NCBI GenBank assembly: GCA_018499905.2
Contig: JAHBAU020000008.1
Span: forward strand, 1 to 40,226
DNA length: 40,226 nt
Direction: 5' to 3'
Source: Candidatus Saccharimonadota bacterium
GTDB lineage: Bacteria; Patescibacteriota; Saccharimonadia; Saccharimonadales; AQU-01
Each line of letters opens with the position of its first letter. Within the stretch, counting starts at the first letter, position 1. The translations under genes were made by a program, and so were the position numbers. The notes below the pieces were generated by a model. That model was not told the origin of the DNA. It searched no databases and saw nothing but the letters and a program-made list of their open reading frames with translations. Below are positions 32,430-40,226 of this stretch, one piece after another.

Positions 32430-34436
32430 TTAGTTACCATCAACCGACCAGTGCCAAGCTTCGTAGCCACGTTTTGCTCGGGCTATATTAATATCATCTC
32501 GCCCGCTTCCTAAACTGCCCCACTCATGAAAACCGTAAACCTCAGCATTGGCTACAAGCCAGGCAAAACAACGGTCAGACGCCTCGGTTGCTCGCCTATC
32601 GATGAGCTCACCATCACAACTAAAGTCAATTGCAAAACCCATTTGGTGATTGGAATAGCCGGGTGCTCCGCCACCTGGACAGCTAATAGTTTCACCTGGT
32701 GGCTTAGGATATGGAGGCGGGCTGGGAGTTATGCCATCGTTAGCGCACCAACCCAAATAAATTGATATTTGATCTTCCATTCTTCTAAAGGCACCGCCAG
32801 ACAGGTTTATGCCATCAGCCGTAGCAGCATTCATCATATCGTCAAGCTGCTTTGACACTTGTGAGTTAACTACAATGCCCTGAACACGACAAATCTTTAT
32901 CAGGACTAGCCTTCCGTCGTTATAACCTCTAGCACCACCGCTAGGAGTAACATCTTCTCCCGCCGCACAATCAATACCAGTTGTGTCATCAGAGACGACG
33001 TCAAGCGGCGGGTAGGCTCCTCCGCCCACACAACCGCCGCCAGAAGTAGACCCACTGCTCGGTGCGGTCAGTGAACCTAACTCAGCGAGTATGGCAGCCG
33101 CATTCGCTCGTCGTATGGGCACCTGTTCTTCAATACCACCCGGCCGTTCATAGCGTCTAAGGAATATATCACTGGCCTCATCGCTGGTAGTTGCTGCTCG
33201 GATAGGGTCTAGTACCGAGCTCCTGAACTCGTCACTTTCTAGAACCGACCACAGATATTCAAGCTGCAAACTCAGGTCACCGGCGATAACTCCCCTGCTA
33301 GCCGAAAGTTCCCGCAAAGCTTGCTTAAATGGCGGGTAGGTAAACTGGACTATGCCATACCCTGGCTGGCCATTACTACTGGGACTACCGTCTCTGTTGC
33401 GGTCTGGCGGAACGTTGTCATCAAGGCTGGAAGGCTCGCCGGGCCGAGAAACTTCATTCCGCGAGTTCAAAAAACCATATTCAACCAAACGCGGTTCAAA
33501 ATGAGACTCGGCCTGCATGTTGCCCAAAATGCCTGCTGCCTGCGCCGGTGTAAGGCCTTTCTCGATTAAGAAGAAGTAAATCCTTTGCCTATTATCGTCG
33601 CCTCTCAAAGTTACGCTGCAAGTACAACTACCGCTATTGGTCGCGGTTCCAGGACTGACTGCGCCACGTATCAAACCGGCAACTAAAGCTCCCATGGCAG
33701 ATATCCCCGACCCAGTTAAATGAACGTTCAGCCCGTCTCTCGTGTCAATGTAGCCATTTGTGTCTGCTAGTCCGCCCATGTTGGTGGGGTCGATTGTTTC
33801 GCCAAAAACAGTTTTTGCCCACGACAGTATTTTGTAATTCTTTTGCGAGGGTGAGCCCATCTCATATATAACTGCATTCGCATCGTTAAAAGCGTCTACA
33901 ATTGAGTTACGGTTAACAACTGCGATATCAATCCAGTATATTTGAGCCTCAGGCGACAGTGCACGGATTTTATCTATCATAGCTGCAACATTTTCGGTGG
34001 TCATGCCAGACAGGTTGGTTCCAAGCTCAATAATGATATGCCGAGCCGTTCTAATATATTCCTGATCAATGTCAATTTGACCTAAGCCGTCTGGCGATAT
34101 GCCACCAGATAAAGTTCTCCCGGATAAAGAGCTGCCTTGAAATGTCCAGCCCTCACTACTAAACGCGCTCTGTAGCCCGCTCTGAACCTGGGTGCCAATC
34201 GAATCACCGACAAAATAAACCGGACCAGGAGTTGAATCAACTGCTGTACCTGGTGCTGCCACAGAGCAAGTTGGGTCAGAATTAGGATCACGAAAATTCT
34301 CCTGCTCAACTATGCGATCGACATCATCTCGAGTAAACGGTAGATATTGCGCAGCGACCTGAACCGGAATCACCAACTGTAGGCTACACACAACAATGAG
34401 CAGTAATTTGCTAAATCGACGGAGTAGGGCCTTCAT
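32430..34436 (-). CDS. Secreted three-module cell-wall protein: SGNH, phage-tail-lysozyme-like and VanY-like peptidase
   Basis: After a signal peptide (about residues 1-30) come three modules. Residues about 70-260 form an SGNH fold: VYFVGDSIGTQ (nucleophile Ser79), IIIELGTNLSG, and the late catalytic-His block DGLNVHLTGSG (H239). Residues about 280-465 match the phage tail lysozyme type: GILGNMQAESHFEP (Glu310) and GYGIVQFTYPP. Residues about 515-668 match M15 carboxypeptidases: GGAFRRMEDQISIY, SNHQMGFAIDF (H-x6-D zinc pair) and GYEAWHWS. Such a protein could de-esterify, cut glycan and trim peptides of peptidoglycan. Its ribosome site GGAGG lies inside the end of the upstream gene. Its place in a VirB4 operon suggests local wall opening for a secretion channel. 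Confidence 0.85.
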   Translation of the reverse strand: MKALLRRFSKLLLIVVCSLQLVIPVQVAAQYLPFTRDDVDRIVEQENFRDPNSDPTCSVAAPGTAVDSTPGPVYFVGDSIGTQVQSGLQSAFSSEGWTFQGSSLSGRTLSGGISPDGLGQIDIDQEYIRTARHIIIELGTNLSGMTTENVAAMIDKIRALSPEAQIYWIDIAVVNRNSIVDAFNDANAVIYEMGSPSQKNYKILSWAKTVFGETIDPTNMGGLADTNGYIDTRDGLNVHLTGSGISAMGALVAGLIRGAVSPGTATNSGSCTCSVTLRGDDNRQRIYFFLIEKGLTPAQAAGILGNMQAESHFEPRLVEYGFLNSRNEVSRPGEPSSLDDNVPPDRNRDGSPSSNGQPGYGIVQFTYPPFKQALRELSASRGVIAGDLSLQLEYLWSVLESDEFRSSVLDPIRAATTSDEASDIFLRRYERPGGIEEQVPIRRANAAAILAELGSLTAPSSGSTSGGGCVGGGAYPPLDVVSDDTTGIDCAAGEDVTPSGGARGYNDGRLVLIKICRVQGIVVNSQVSKQLDDMMNAATADGINLSGGAFRRMEDQISIYLGWCANDGITPSPPPYPKPPGETISCPGGGAPGYSNHQMGFAIDFSCDGELIDRRATEASDRCFAWLVANAEVYGFHEWGSLGSGRDDINIARAKRGYEAWHWSVDGN

Positions 34437-36998
34437 TTATTGTCCTCCCGCGGGGTCTAAACTAAATACCTTGGTCATCGAGTCGGCAACTGTTTGATCA
34501 AGCGCGCAGGGGTTGGTAACAGTGTAAATTTCTTCCCGCGTGTCTGGATCAATGATTTTACTTGCTTCCCGTGCAGCCTCGTATTGAGCACACACCTCGT
34601 CAGTTAGTAACTCTGATTCGATTTCGAGGGCCGGATCGTCAACCGGGAAGGCATACTGAGTAACCCCGAACATTTCCCCACGATCAGTGAGTACGGCTGC
34701 CGAAACTTGGGGGGTTGTTATGTTACGGATGACGTTTCCAAGTGCCGAAAAAACATTGAGGTTGATTTCGAAACGCTTCAATTTTGGAATACTAATAGCG
34801 ATATTGGTTACCGATTGACTCGCTACAGACCGGGGATTACCCAGGTCTAGGTATCGTGCAAACAAACTTGAAGAGTTCCATTCATCGGCCTTTTGCTGAG
34901 CAATAGCCGAATCGAGTGCGGCTTGCTGTTCATCATTGACCCTGGCAGCGCCAAGTCCAATAAAGCCTTCGTCGGTTTTCTGACCTTTCGCGAAGGCATT
35001 GTAGGTTACGTCTGCACCAGCAACTATCTGATCAAATGCTTCTTGATCTTCGGCATCACCGTTGACCACTTCTGGGAACATCTTGGTCATTAAATAGTTA
35101 AGAAGCTTAAAGGCATTGTTTGAAACAATTTCCGTCACACTATTCATAAAGTCACCCAAACCAGGAATATAACTGAGTGAGCCGATAAGTAAGTTGCTTA
35201 CACCACCAAGAATATAATTTATTCCCTCTAAAATAGGTCGAATAACTGTTCGGGGCCGTATGCCAACGCAGTTGCCTCTTACCTCAGTACCATAACAAGC
35301 ACCATAAGTGTTGATTAAGCGAGCAATCACCTTGCCTTCATCAGTATTGCGCCACTCCTCAATAAATATGACCGGCTGGACGTGTTTTTCGGGGCATGCC
35401 AAAGGGCCGTCTTGGCCATTAATAACTACATTATCATCACAAGATACCGCCCCAAGTGCTCTCGACCCAGTCATTTTTTGATATATTCGACTACGATCAA
35501 AACCATCAACCAACTCTAACGCGCCACTTATGTCTTCTGCGCTGGCATCACCAGATTGAATATCGTCGTCAATCGTCGCCCAGGCCGCAAAGTAATTGGC
35601 ATATGCAGATTCGTTTATACCCCTGACATACTGAGTCATCTCTTTATTGGCAATCGCGGTATCGATACGGTCGACCATATCCGCCAAAGTTGCAGCTAGG
35701 TAGATTTGACCAGCAATAGGCACTGACGAAGCGGCGGCCTCGCCAGCTACCGGGCCGGCAATCTTTGTGACTATGGTCTGAACAGCCTTTTCGGTCAGGA
35801 ACTGACCAAGGCTTTTGTCGCCAACTTCTGCAGCAATCTTGGCTAGTGCATCACCATCAACATTCTTTATTATTCGTTCAGCAGCTTCATTAGCTAGTTT
35901 ATCGACCTCCCCTCTGCAGTCGAGCACAAAACACATGAGATATGTGGCCTTACGTTCACCAATCGGCTGCGAAATCCAGGCTATGATCTTGAGCTTTAGC
36001 TTTCTAATGGCGCTGATCTTCAAATCAGCGACCGCATCGCGTTTTTTGCATGCCAACCAGCACCACTTACTTGCTTGATATTTACGCCATAACAAACTGC
36101 GGACTTGCCACCTTTCCCTAATGCTTGGTGCGACCGTCAACTGGTCGGTGAACTTCAATACTTCTTTCGTCGTTGATCTTAATCCAGAATCACCGATCAA
36201 CTCCCCCTTGTGATATACCAAGATAGTGTTTGGATCACGCAGGTTTCTCTTAAACTCTAACCCATAGTTATTGAAAAGTTTTTCTTCAATCCGATTATCA
36301 CGCCAATTAGTAAACATTCTGCCCATAATACCGGTCCCCGGATTAACTGCCACGCAATCTTTCGAGATCATCGTGCCACACTCTCTCAAAGAAGGCGTGA
36401 TCACATTCTTCATATACTTTTCAACGAATTTCTCTGCTCGACGCTCAACTGCATACTCGATCCGGTCATTAAGCCCGCTTTTTATGGTGTTCATAATGTG
36501 CTTAACAGCAAGGCTTGGAAAAAAGAGCAACACAAGACCTGCCCCTCCACCAAGCATGGCCGCCAAAATGCCACCACCGATCAGTAATTTTTTTCGTTTG
36601 CGCTTGGCGCTCGACTGAAACTTAACAGGTTTCCATGGCATTGCGTCGTCGCCCTTAGAGCCCTTGCCACTACCACCGTCGCCATTATCTCCCCCATCGT
36701 CTTTGTTGTCACCACCACTGTCGCCCGATTTATCCGACTTATCGGCATCTTTTTTGCCAGATTCTTGAGCGTTGTCGTCACCGCGTTCTTCGGCATCACG
36801 TAGCTGATCTGAGTCTAGTGGTTCAGATGTATTCTCTGGCTCATTGTAGCTGCTCGAACCTGGACTTGTGTCGCCGCCATCCGCATCATAGACAGTTTTT
36901 GCTTCAGGGTTTGCGGCTCCTTGCTGCTGCTCATCATAGATCCCCCCTTGTCCCTGCGAAGGTCGCCTAAATTTTGGGTAGAAGTTACGATTAGCCAT
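34437..36998 (-). CDS. Large membrane protein of the secretion operon, function unknown
   Basis: The 853-residue product has a disordered acidic/Gly-Asp-Lys-rich N-terminus (about residues 30-130, with KKDADKSDKSGD-like repeats), a basic stop (AKRKRKK), and one strong transmembrane helix (about 138-163). Further hydrophobic segments appear near residues 390-440 and 600-650 (INYILGGVSNLLIGSLSYI). About a dozen Cys suggest an exported, disulfide-bonded part. It sits between VirB4 and the wall-hydrolase gene, the place of VirB6- or VirB8-like channel components in other systems, but I see no motif that proves either. It ends GGQ* with the downstream ribosome site inside its last codons. Confidence 0.7.
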   Translation of the reverse strand: MANRNFYPKFRRPSQGQGGIYDEQQQGAANPEAKTVYDADGGDTSPGSSSYNEPENTSEPLDSDQLRDAEERGDDNAQESGKKDADKSDKSGDSGGDNKDDGGDNGDGGSGKGSKGDDAMPWKPVKFQSSAKRKRKKLLIGGGILAAMLGGGAGLVLLFFPSLAVKHIMNTIKSGLNDRIEYAVERRAEKFVEKYMKNVITPSLRECGTMISKDCVAVNPGTGIMGRMFTNWRDNRIEEKLFNNYGLEFKRNLRDPNTILVYHKGELIGDSGLRSTTKEVLKFTDQLTVAPSIRERWQVRSLLWRKYQASKWCWLACKKRDAVADLKISAIRKLKLKIIAWISQPIGERKATYLMCFVLDCRGEVDKLANEAAERIIKNVDGDALAKIAAEVGDKSLGQFLTEKAVQTIVTKIAGPVAGEAAASSVPIAGQIYLAATLADMVDRIDTAIANKEMTQYVRGINESAYANYFAAWATIDDDIQSGDASAEDISGALELVDGFDRSRIYQKMTGSRALGAVSCDDNVVINGQDGPLACPEKHVQPVIFIEEWRNTDEGKVIARLINTYGACYGTEVRGNCVGIRPRTVIRPILEGINYILGGVSNLLIGSLSYIPGLGDFMNSVTEIVSNNAFKLLNYLMTKMFPEVVNGDAEDQEAFDQIVAGADVTYNAFAKGQKTDEGFIGLGAARVNDEQQAALDSAIAQQKADEWNSSSLFARYLDLGNPRSVASQSVTNIAISIPKLKRFEINLNVFSALGNVIRNITTPQVSAAVLTDRGEMFGVTQYAFPVDDPALEIESELLTDEVCAQYEAAREASKIIDPDTREEIYTVTNPCALDQTVADSMTKVFSLDPAGGQ

Positions 36999-37020
36999 AG
37001 TAGTTCGTGCTTACGCTTCC

Positions 37021-38934
37021 TTATACACCAGGAGTTAGCCTGTTAGTTAAGTCAATTGTTCCTTGCGGTTGATTAATATCACCCAATTGATTGGTTTGCT
37101 GCATTTGGCCCGGGTTGGTAGTGATTAGGCTGGTTTCTGTCGGACTGCCTGTGATTTGTATATGCACATGGCTTTGGCCTGCGAAGAACAATCCTTGACC
37201 CACCGGGAATTGACTTAAGCGTTTCGATTCCTCGCTCGTTAAGCGAAAAACATCAGATAACACATCGACGGCTGAAGGCGATTGTTTGAGCAATAGCTGC
37301 ATCGAGGCATTGGCTACGATTGCCCGCCCCATTCGGCTGCCCATAAAGTCCTCAACATCCTGGCTAATAGTTGTAATGCCCAGGTTATATTTTCGGGCAC
37401 GTTTAGCAAGTGAGAACAAGAAGTTTGCCGAATCTTCATATTTCATCAGCTGCCAGGCCTCATCAACTATGAGAATGCGTCGTTTTTGGTCGGACTTGGT
37501 TTTATTCCAGATGTAATTTAATACAATATACATTGCCACCGGCCGTAGTTCATCCTCGAGGTCGCGGATATTGAATACAACCATCGGATTATTAATATCG
37601 ATATTGGATTGCTGAGAGAAAATTCCGGCAAAGGTGCCACTGGTGTATTTACGCAAACGCTGTGCCAATTGTGGCCCGGTTCCGCCCATATGCAGCAAGG
37701 TGTCATACAGATCATTAATGGTCGGGGTAATGGCAGTATGCGTTAACGGATCATTCGTGATACCGGCTTTGGCGTAGGTTTCGATTAGTGCAGCATCCAG
37801 ATCGGCTTCTTCAACCGGGCTTAGAGCTGGGAGGGCTGCTACCCCGCCACCCACCATCTGTGACTGCGCGCCACCCATCATCAACCTAAATAATCCATGG
37901 AGGGTTATGAGGTTGCTACGCAAGGCATTATCAGCCTCTTCGCTGTCGATGACTTTTGGTAGATCAAATGGATTAATCCTGGTCGCCGAACTAAGCGACA
38001 GCCGAACATAAGCGCCACCAACTGCGTCACACATCCGTTGATATTCATTCTCTGGGTCTATGATAAAGATCTCAGTACCGAACATCAGACTGCGCAGGGC
38101 CTCAAGCTTGACCGCAAACGATTTACCGGCACCAGACTTGGCAAAGACCACTGAGTTACTGTTTTCAAGGCTAAAGCGATCAAATATAACCAGTCCTGAG
38201 TTGTGCATGTTTATACCATACAAAATGCCGGTATCTTGACTAAGATCGGCGCTGGTAAATGGAAAGCTGGTGCTGATCGCCCCGGTGTTCATATTGCGCC
38301 GGATCTGTAGCTGGTCAACGCATTGCGGCACAATACTATTAAAGCCTTGCTCCTGCTGTGAAGTAGCCGGCTTAGAAAATACCAACTGTTGTCCCAAGAT
38401 TGATTCAACCTTGTGACTGACAAACTCGAGCTCTTCCATGCTGCCACCGTAAATCGTGAAATAGAAACCAAATCGGAAGAAACGTTCCTCGCCGACCTGC
38501 AATTTATCACGCATCTCTTCGGCGTCCATAATAGCTGCTTGTTTTGCAGGATCGCGAACACGGCCCTTTTCAGAGTCAATCTGAATGCCGGCTTCCAGCT
38601 GGGTGACCTTTTTGCGGAGATTGTCTAATACTACCTGGCTCTCTACCGGATAAATAAACAGCGATATGTCCATTACTTCATCCAGGTTAACCATGCTGCT
38701 TAACCAACCGGTATAGATCTGCCGCGGGTAACCGTATACATAGAACGTTCGAGCATATCGGGTACCCAGATGAAAGAAGCCATTCTCATATACCAGAGAA
38801 CTTGGTGCAATAAAGTCACGAAGCGCCGTAATACCCTTTTGAAAAGCAGTATTAACCTCTTGCTGCTCCCGTAGGCGTTGTTGCTGGGCCAGCGTGACTG
38901 GATCAATCTGGGGCTGCTTTTTTCCAAAGGCCAT
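37021..38934 (-). CDS. virB4: Type IV secretion system ATPase, VirB4/TraC family
   Basis: VirB4 ATPases power assembly and substrate transfer in type IV secretion. The N-terminal third is TraC-like (FGFYFTIYGGSMEELEF), followed by Walker A FAKSGAGKSFAVK (about residue 270) and Walker B RRILIVDEAWQLM. The arginine-rich motif SLAKRARKYNLGITTISQDV is typical. I prefer the ATG at 38934; a GTG one codon earlier (38937) is equally placed after GGAGG, so the start is uncertain by one residue. At 637 residues it is shorter than full VirB4 proteins, and the missing N-terminal region is in the next gene upstream. The C-terminus is Gln/Pro-rich. Confidence 0.93.
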   Translation of the reverse strand: MAFGKKQPQIDPVTLAQQQRLREQQEVNTAFQKGITALRDFIAPSSLVYENGFFHLGTRYARTFYVYGYPRQIYTGWLSSMVNLDEVMDISLFIYPVESQVVLDNLRKKVTQLEAGIQIDSEKGRVRDPAKQAAIMDAEEMRDKLQVGEERFFRFGFYFTIYGGSMEELEFVSHKVESILGQQLVFSKPATSQQEQGFNSIVPQCVDQLQIRRNMNTGAISTSFPFTSADLSQDTGILYGINMHNSGLVIFDRFSLENSNSVVFAKSGAGKSFAVKLEALRSLMFGTEIFIIDPENEYQRMCDAVGGAYVRLSLSSATRINPFDLPKVIDSEEADNALRSNLITLHGLFRLMMGGAQSQMVGGGVAALPALSPVEEADLDAALIETYAKAGITNDPLTHTAITPTINDLYDTLLHMGGTGPQLAQRLRKYTSGTFAGIFSQQSNIDINNPMVVFNIRDLEDELRPVAMYIVLNYIWNKTKSDQKRRILIVDEAWQLMKYEDSANFLFSLAKRARKYNLGITTISQDVEDFMGSRMGRAIVANASMQLLLKQSPSAVDVLSDVFRLTSEESKRLSQFPVGQGLFFAGQSHVHIQITGSPTETSLITTNPGQMQQTNQLGDINQPQGTIDLTNRLTPGV

Positions 38935-38952
38935 CACAAACTTCCTCCAGAA

Positions 38953-39043
38953 GTAATTTCTAATTTCGAATTTCTAATTTCTGAAACAAAACAACAACTA
39001 ACAGAAAGCTGTTCTAAATTCAAAATTCGAAACTCAAAATTTC
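38953..39043. repeat. AT-rich imperfect inverted repeat between two VirB4-region genes
   Basis: The 109-nt gap between the two VirB4-region genes is built from short AATTTC-type units. TAATTTCGAATTTCTAA (about 38961-38977) is matched imperfectly and inverted by a block holding AAATTCGAAACTCAAAA (about 39022-39038), and AACAG-AAAG-CTGTT in the middle is a small hairpin. Base composition is very unlike the flanking genes. No gene or transposase is present. It may be a mobile-repeat remnant or an RNA structure that separates the two genes' expression. Confidence 0.5.
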
Positions 39044-39994
39044 TCATACCAGCTCCTTGTCCAAATTGGGCTGTGCGGCCATGCCATCACCTTTAGTGAT
39101 AACCGGCGCGTTCAGGTCATTAAAATTCTTTAGTTGCTGTCTGGTCGCGGTATCTGGGTTATAGACATCGTAATAGAGTTCAATCAACTCCTGCGTATCA
39201 AGCGGTAAACCCTGTACGCCACACTGTAAAAGTCCGGCTAGAACAGATTGCACACGGTTTCTGAGTTCGGTCTTAGCCTTTTCCAGATCAACTTCGTTGA
39301 TAACCACGTGCTGTTCTTGTTTTGGCTTGATCAAGCCGCCAATCCCGCTAAACAGGTTCTTGCTTGCAGTTAGCGCCTTCTGGATGTCAGGCTGTGCGAA
39401 ATAAGGAATAACAATATAAAACTTCTTATCCATAATGTTCGTCTGCATCGACAACTCATCCATAAAGCCGATGTAATCTTCCATAAGTAGTGCGAGCAGC
39501 ATGTTGTCGTGCTCCGAACGGATCTTGTCGAGCTTTTGAATATACGGCCTTAGGTCAACTTTTTGCGAATGGATAAAGATTTGAATCGGAAAATACAATG
39601 AATTTAAAAATCCTTGATAACTATACTCAACCGCTTCACGCTCCTGCGGGCTCATCAGATCAAAGTTAATAGACTTGGCCATGATGACCGAGCGGAAAGA
39701 CCCATCATTCATAATGACAATGCCGTCTCGAATTTCAGCAATCTGTAGGGCGTTCTGCGTACTATTGTTATTGACAGGCTGAGCGGGCGCGGCCGGCTGG
39801 CCGGGTGCCGGAGGGGCTTGCCCAGGCATCATACCTGGTTGCATTGGTTGTTGACCATAGTCGGGTACACCGCCTTGCGGATGCGACATGGCTGGGTTGT
39901 GCGTTTGAAAATCTTGAACGTAGCTATGGCTTAAAGCAGGTCCGGGCGCGGGCGCCGGCGCTGGTGAGGGAGAGTGAGGCTGATTTGGGTTCAT
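39044..39994 (-). CDS. Detached VirB4/TraC N-terminal-domain protein
   Basis: The first 75 residues are Pro/Gln/Gly-rich and probably disordered. From about residue 80 the protein matches the N-terminal domain of TraC/VirB4: a beta strand (IVIMNDGSFRSVIMAKSINF), the block NFDLMSPQEREAVEYSYQGF and LNSLYFPIQIFIHSQKVDL. It has no Walker motifs. It therefore looks like the missing front half of the VirB4 protein encoded downstream, now a separate gene. It probably binds the VirB4 ATPase or other membrane partners. The C-terminal third is helical and unassigned. AAAGGT precedes the ATG. Confidence 0.8.
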   Translation of the reverse strand: MNPNQPHSPSPAPAPAPGPALSHSYVQDFQTHNPAMSHPQGGVPDYGQQPMQPGMMPGQAPPAPGQPAAPAQPVNNNSTQNALQIAEIRDGIVIMNDGSFRSVIMAKSINFDLMSPQEREAVEYSYQGFLNSLYFPIQIFIHSQKVDLRPYIQKLDKIRSEHDNMLLALLMEDYIGFMDELSMQTNIMDKKFYIVIPYFAQPDIQKALTASKNLFSGIGGLIKPKQEQHVVINEVDLEKAKTELRNRVQSVLAGLLQCGVQGLPLDTQELIELYYDVYNPDTATRQQLKNFNDLNAPVITKGDGMAAQPNLDKELV

Positions 39995-40057
39995 GTGACC
40001 TTTATTGTTCCACCTTTTCTAAAACTAATAACAATACTGATATGGCGCGCTAGATGA

Positions 40058-40207
40058 TTAATGAAGATTAATCACTACCTCGTTAGGTGGGTCGAGCTGC
40101 TGATGAGCCTCCCGAGCCAAACTAGCCACACTCAAATCATTGTTACTAGCCAATTGAAGTATAGCAGGATCCGGCGGTGGTGTCACCGGCGGTGGCGGGG
40201 GGGGGGG
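40058..40207 (-). CDS. C-terminal end of a proline-rich protein (5' end lost at contig edge)
   Basis: On the minus strand the frame is open from the window edge to the TAA at 40058-40060. The last 34 residues read DPAILQLASNNDLSVASLAR followed by EAHQQLDPPNEVVI and the terminal NLH. They follow a run of prolines (PPPPPV-TPPPDP). I do not recognise it. It lies 63 nt ahead of the detached VirB4-domain gene in the same direction, so it is probably the preceding member of the secretion operon. The poly-C run at its upstream edge is unreliable because an adapter sequence follows. Confidence 0.6.
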   Translation of the reverse strand, partial: PPPPPPPVTPPPDPAILQLASNNDLSVASLAREAHQQLDPPNEVVINLH

Positions 40208-40226
40208 CTGTCTCTTATACACATCT
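40208..40226. other. Nextera/Tn5 mosaic-end adapter (sequencing artefact)
   Basis: CTGTCTCTTATACACATCT is the exact reverse complement of the 19-bp Tn5 mosaic end used in Nextera libraries. It forms the last 19 bases of the window and is preceded by an 11-nt G run (40197-40207), which is also suspect. This is library sequence, not genome. Confidence 0.97.

Noticed and set aside
40208-40226. A natural Tn5-type transposon end
   Set aside because: The natural Tn5 outside and inside ends differ from this engineered 19-bp mosaic end. Its place exactly at the contig end marks it as library adapter.
1-40226. Alternative genetic code with TGA as glycine (Gracilibacteria/SR1)
   Set aside because: TGA ends many genes in ATGA overlaps at points where the families naturally end, so it is a stop codon here.

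Overview
The window looks like part of the genome of a Patescibacteria/CPR bacterium, most likely a Candidatus Saccharibacteria (TM7) relative. This assignment is an inference from gene content and style. It rests on a compact origin region (rpmH-rnpA-yidC-jag facing dnaA-dnaN-recF), a VirB4-type secretion ATPase split over two genes, large secreted surface proteins, and many transcription-unit first genes with almost no 5' leader. TGA works as an ordinary stop codon, because many genes overlap as ATGA, so the Gracilibacteria/SR1 code is excluded. No tRNA, rRNA, CRISPR array or insertion sequence was seen.

Region 1 (1-21,280) is a surface-glycan locus. It opens with the C-terminal end of a phosphomannomutase/phosphoglucomutase, then two exported or membrane-anchored proteins, one carrying three tandem Ig-like repeats. 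GDP-L-fucose synthase (fcl) and a Wzm/Wzt ABC polysaccharide exporter follow; the Wzt has the extra C-terminal domain that binds polymer in other systems. Next come three methyltransferases, a GT11 fucosyltransferase, five GT2 and two GT4 glycosyltransferases in a tightly overlapping operon. GDP-mannose 4,6-dehydratase (gmd) lies on the opposite strand, and two more GT4 genes follow. Together Gmd and Fcl make GDP-fucose, GT11 would use it, the GTs would build the polymer and Wzm/Wzt would export it. No initiating transferase, ManC, Wzx/Wzy or ligase is in the window.

Region 2 (20,498-24,463) holds two small membrane-anchored proteins of unknown function and an 849-residue secreted SGNH hydrolase with a propeller-like N-terminal part and a calcium-binding-type tail.

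Region 3 (24,596-30,840) is the replication origin. rpmH-rnpA-yidC-jag run leftward to a strong terminator, and dnaA-dnaN-recF run rightward. DnaA-box-like sequences cluster upstream of dnaA and more densely between dnaA and dnaN, where an AT-rich stretch also lies.

Region 4 (30,855-40,207) is a leftward type IV secretion-like operon. It comprises a partial proline-rich gene, a detached VirB4/TraC N-terminal domain, the VirB4 ATPase, a large membrane protein, a secreted three-module protein (SGNH + phage-tail-lysozyme-like + VanY-like peptidase) and a membrane-anchored propeller-like protein. I read this as a cell-envelope machine with its own wall-remodelling enzyme. The last 19 bases of the window are a sequencing-adapter (Nextera mosaic end) sequence preceded by a G homopolymer, so the right edge is artefactual.
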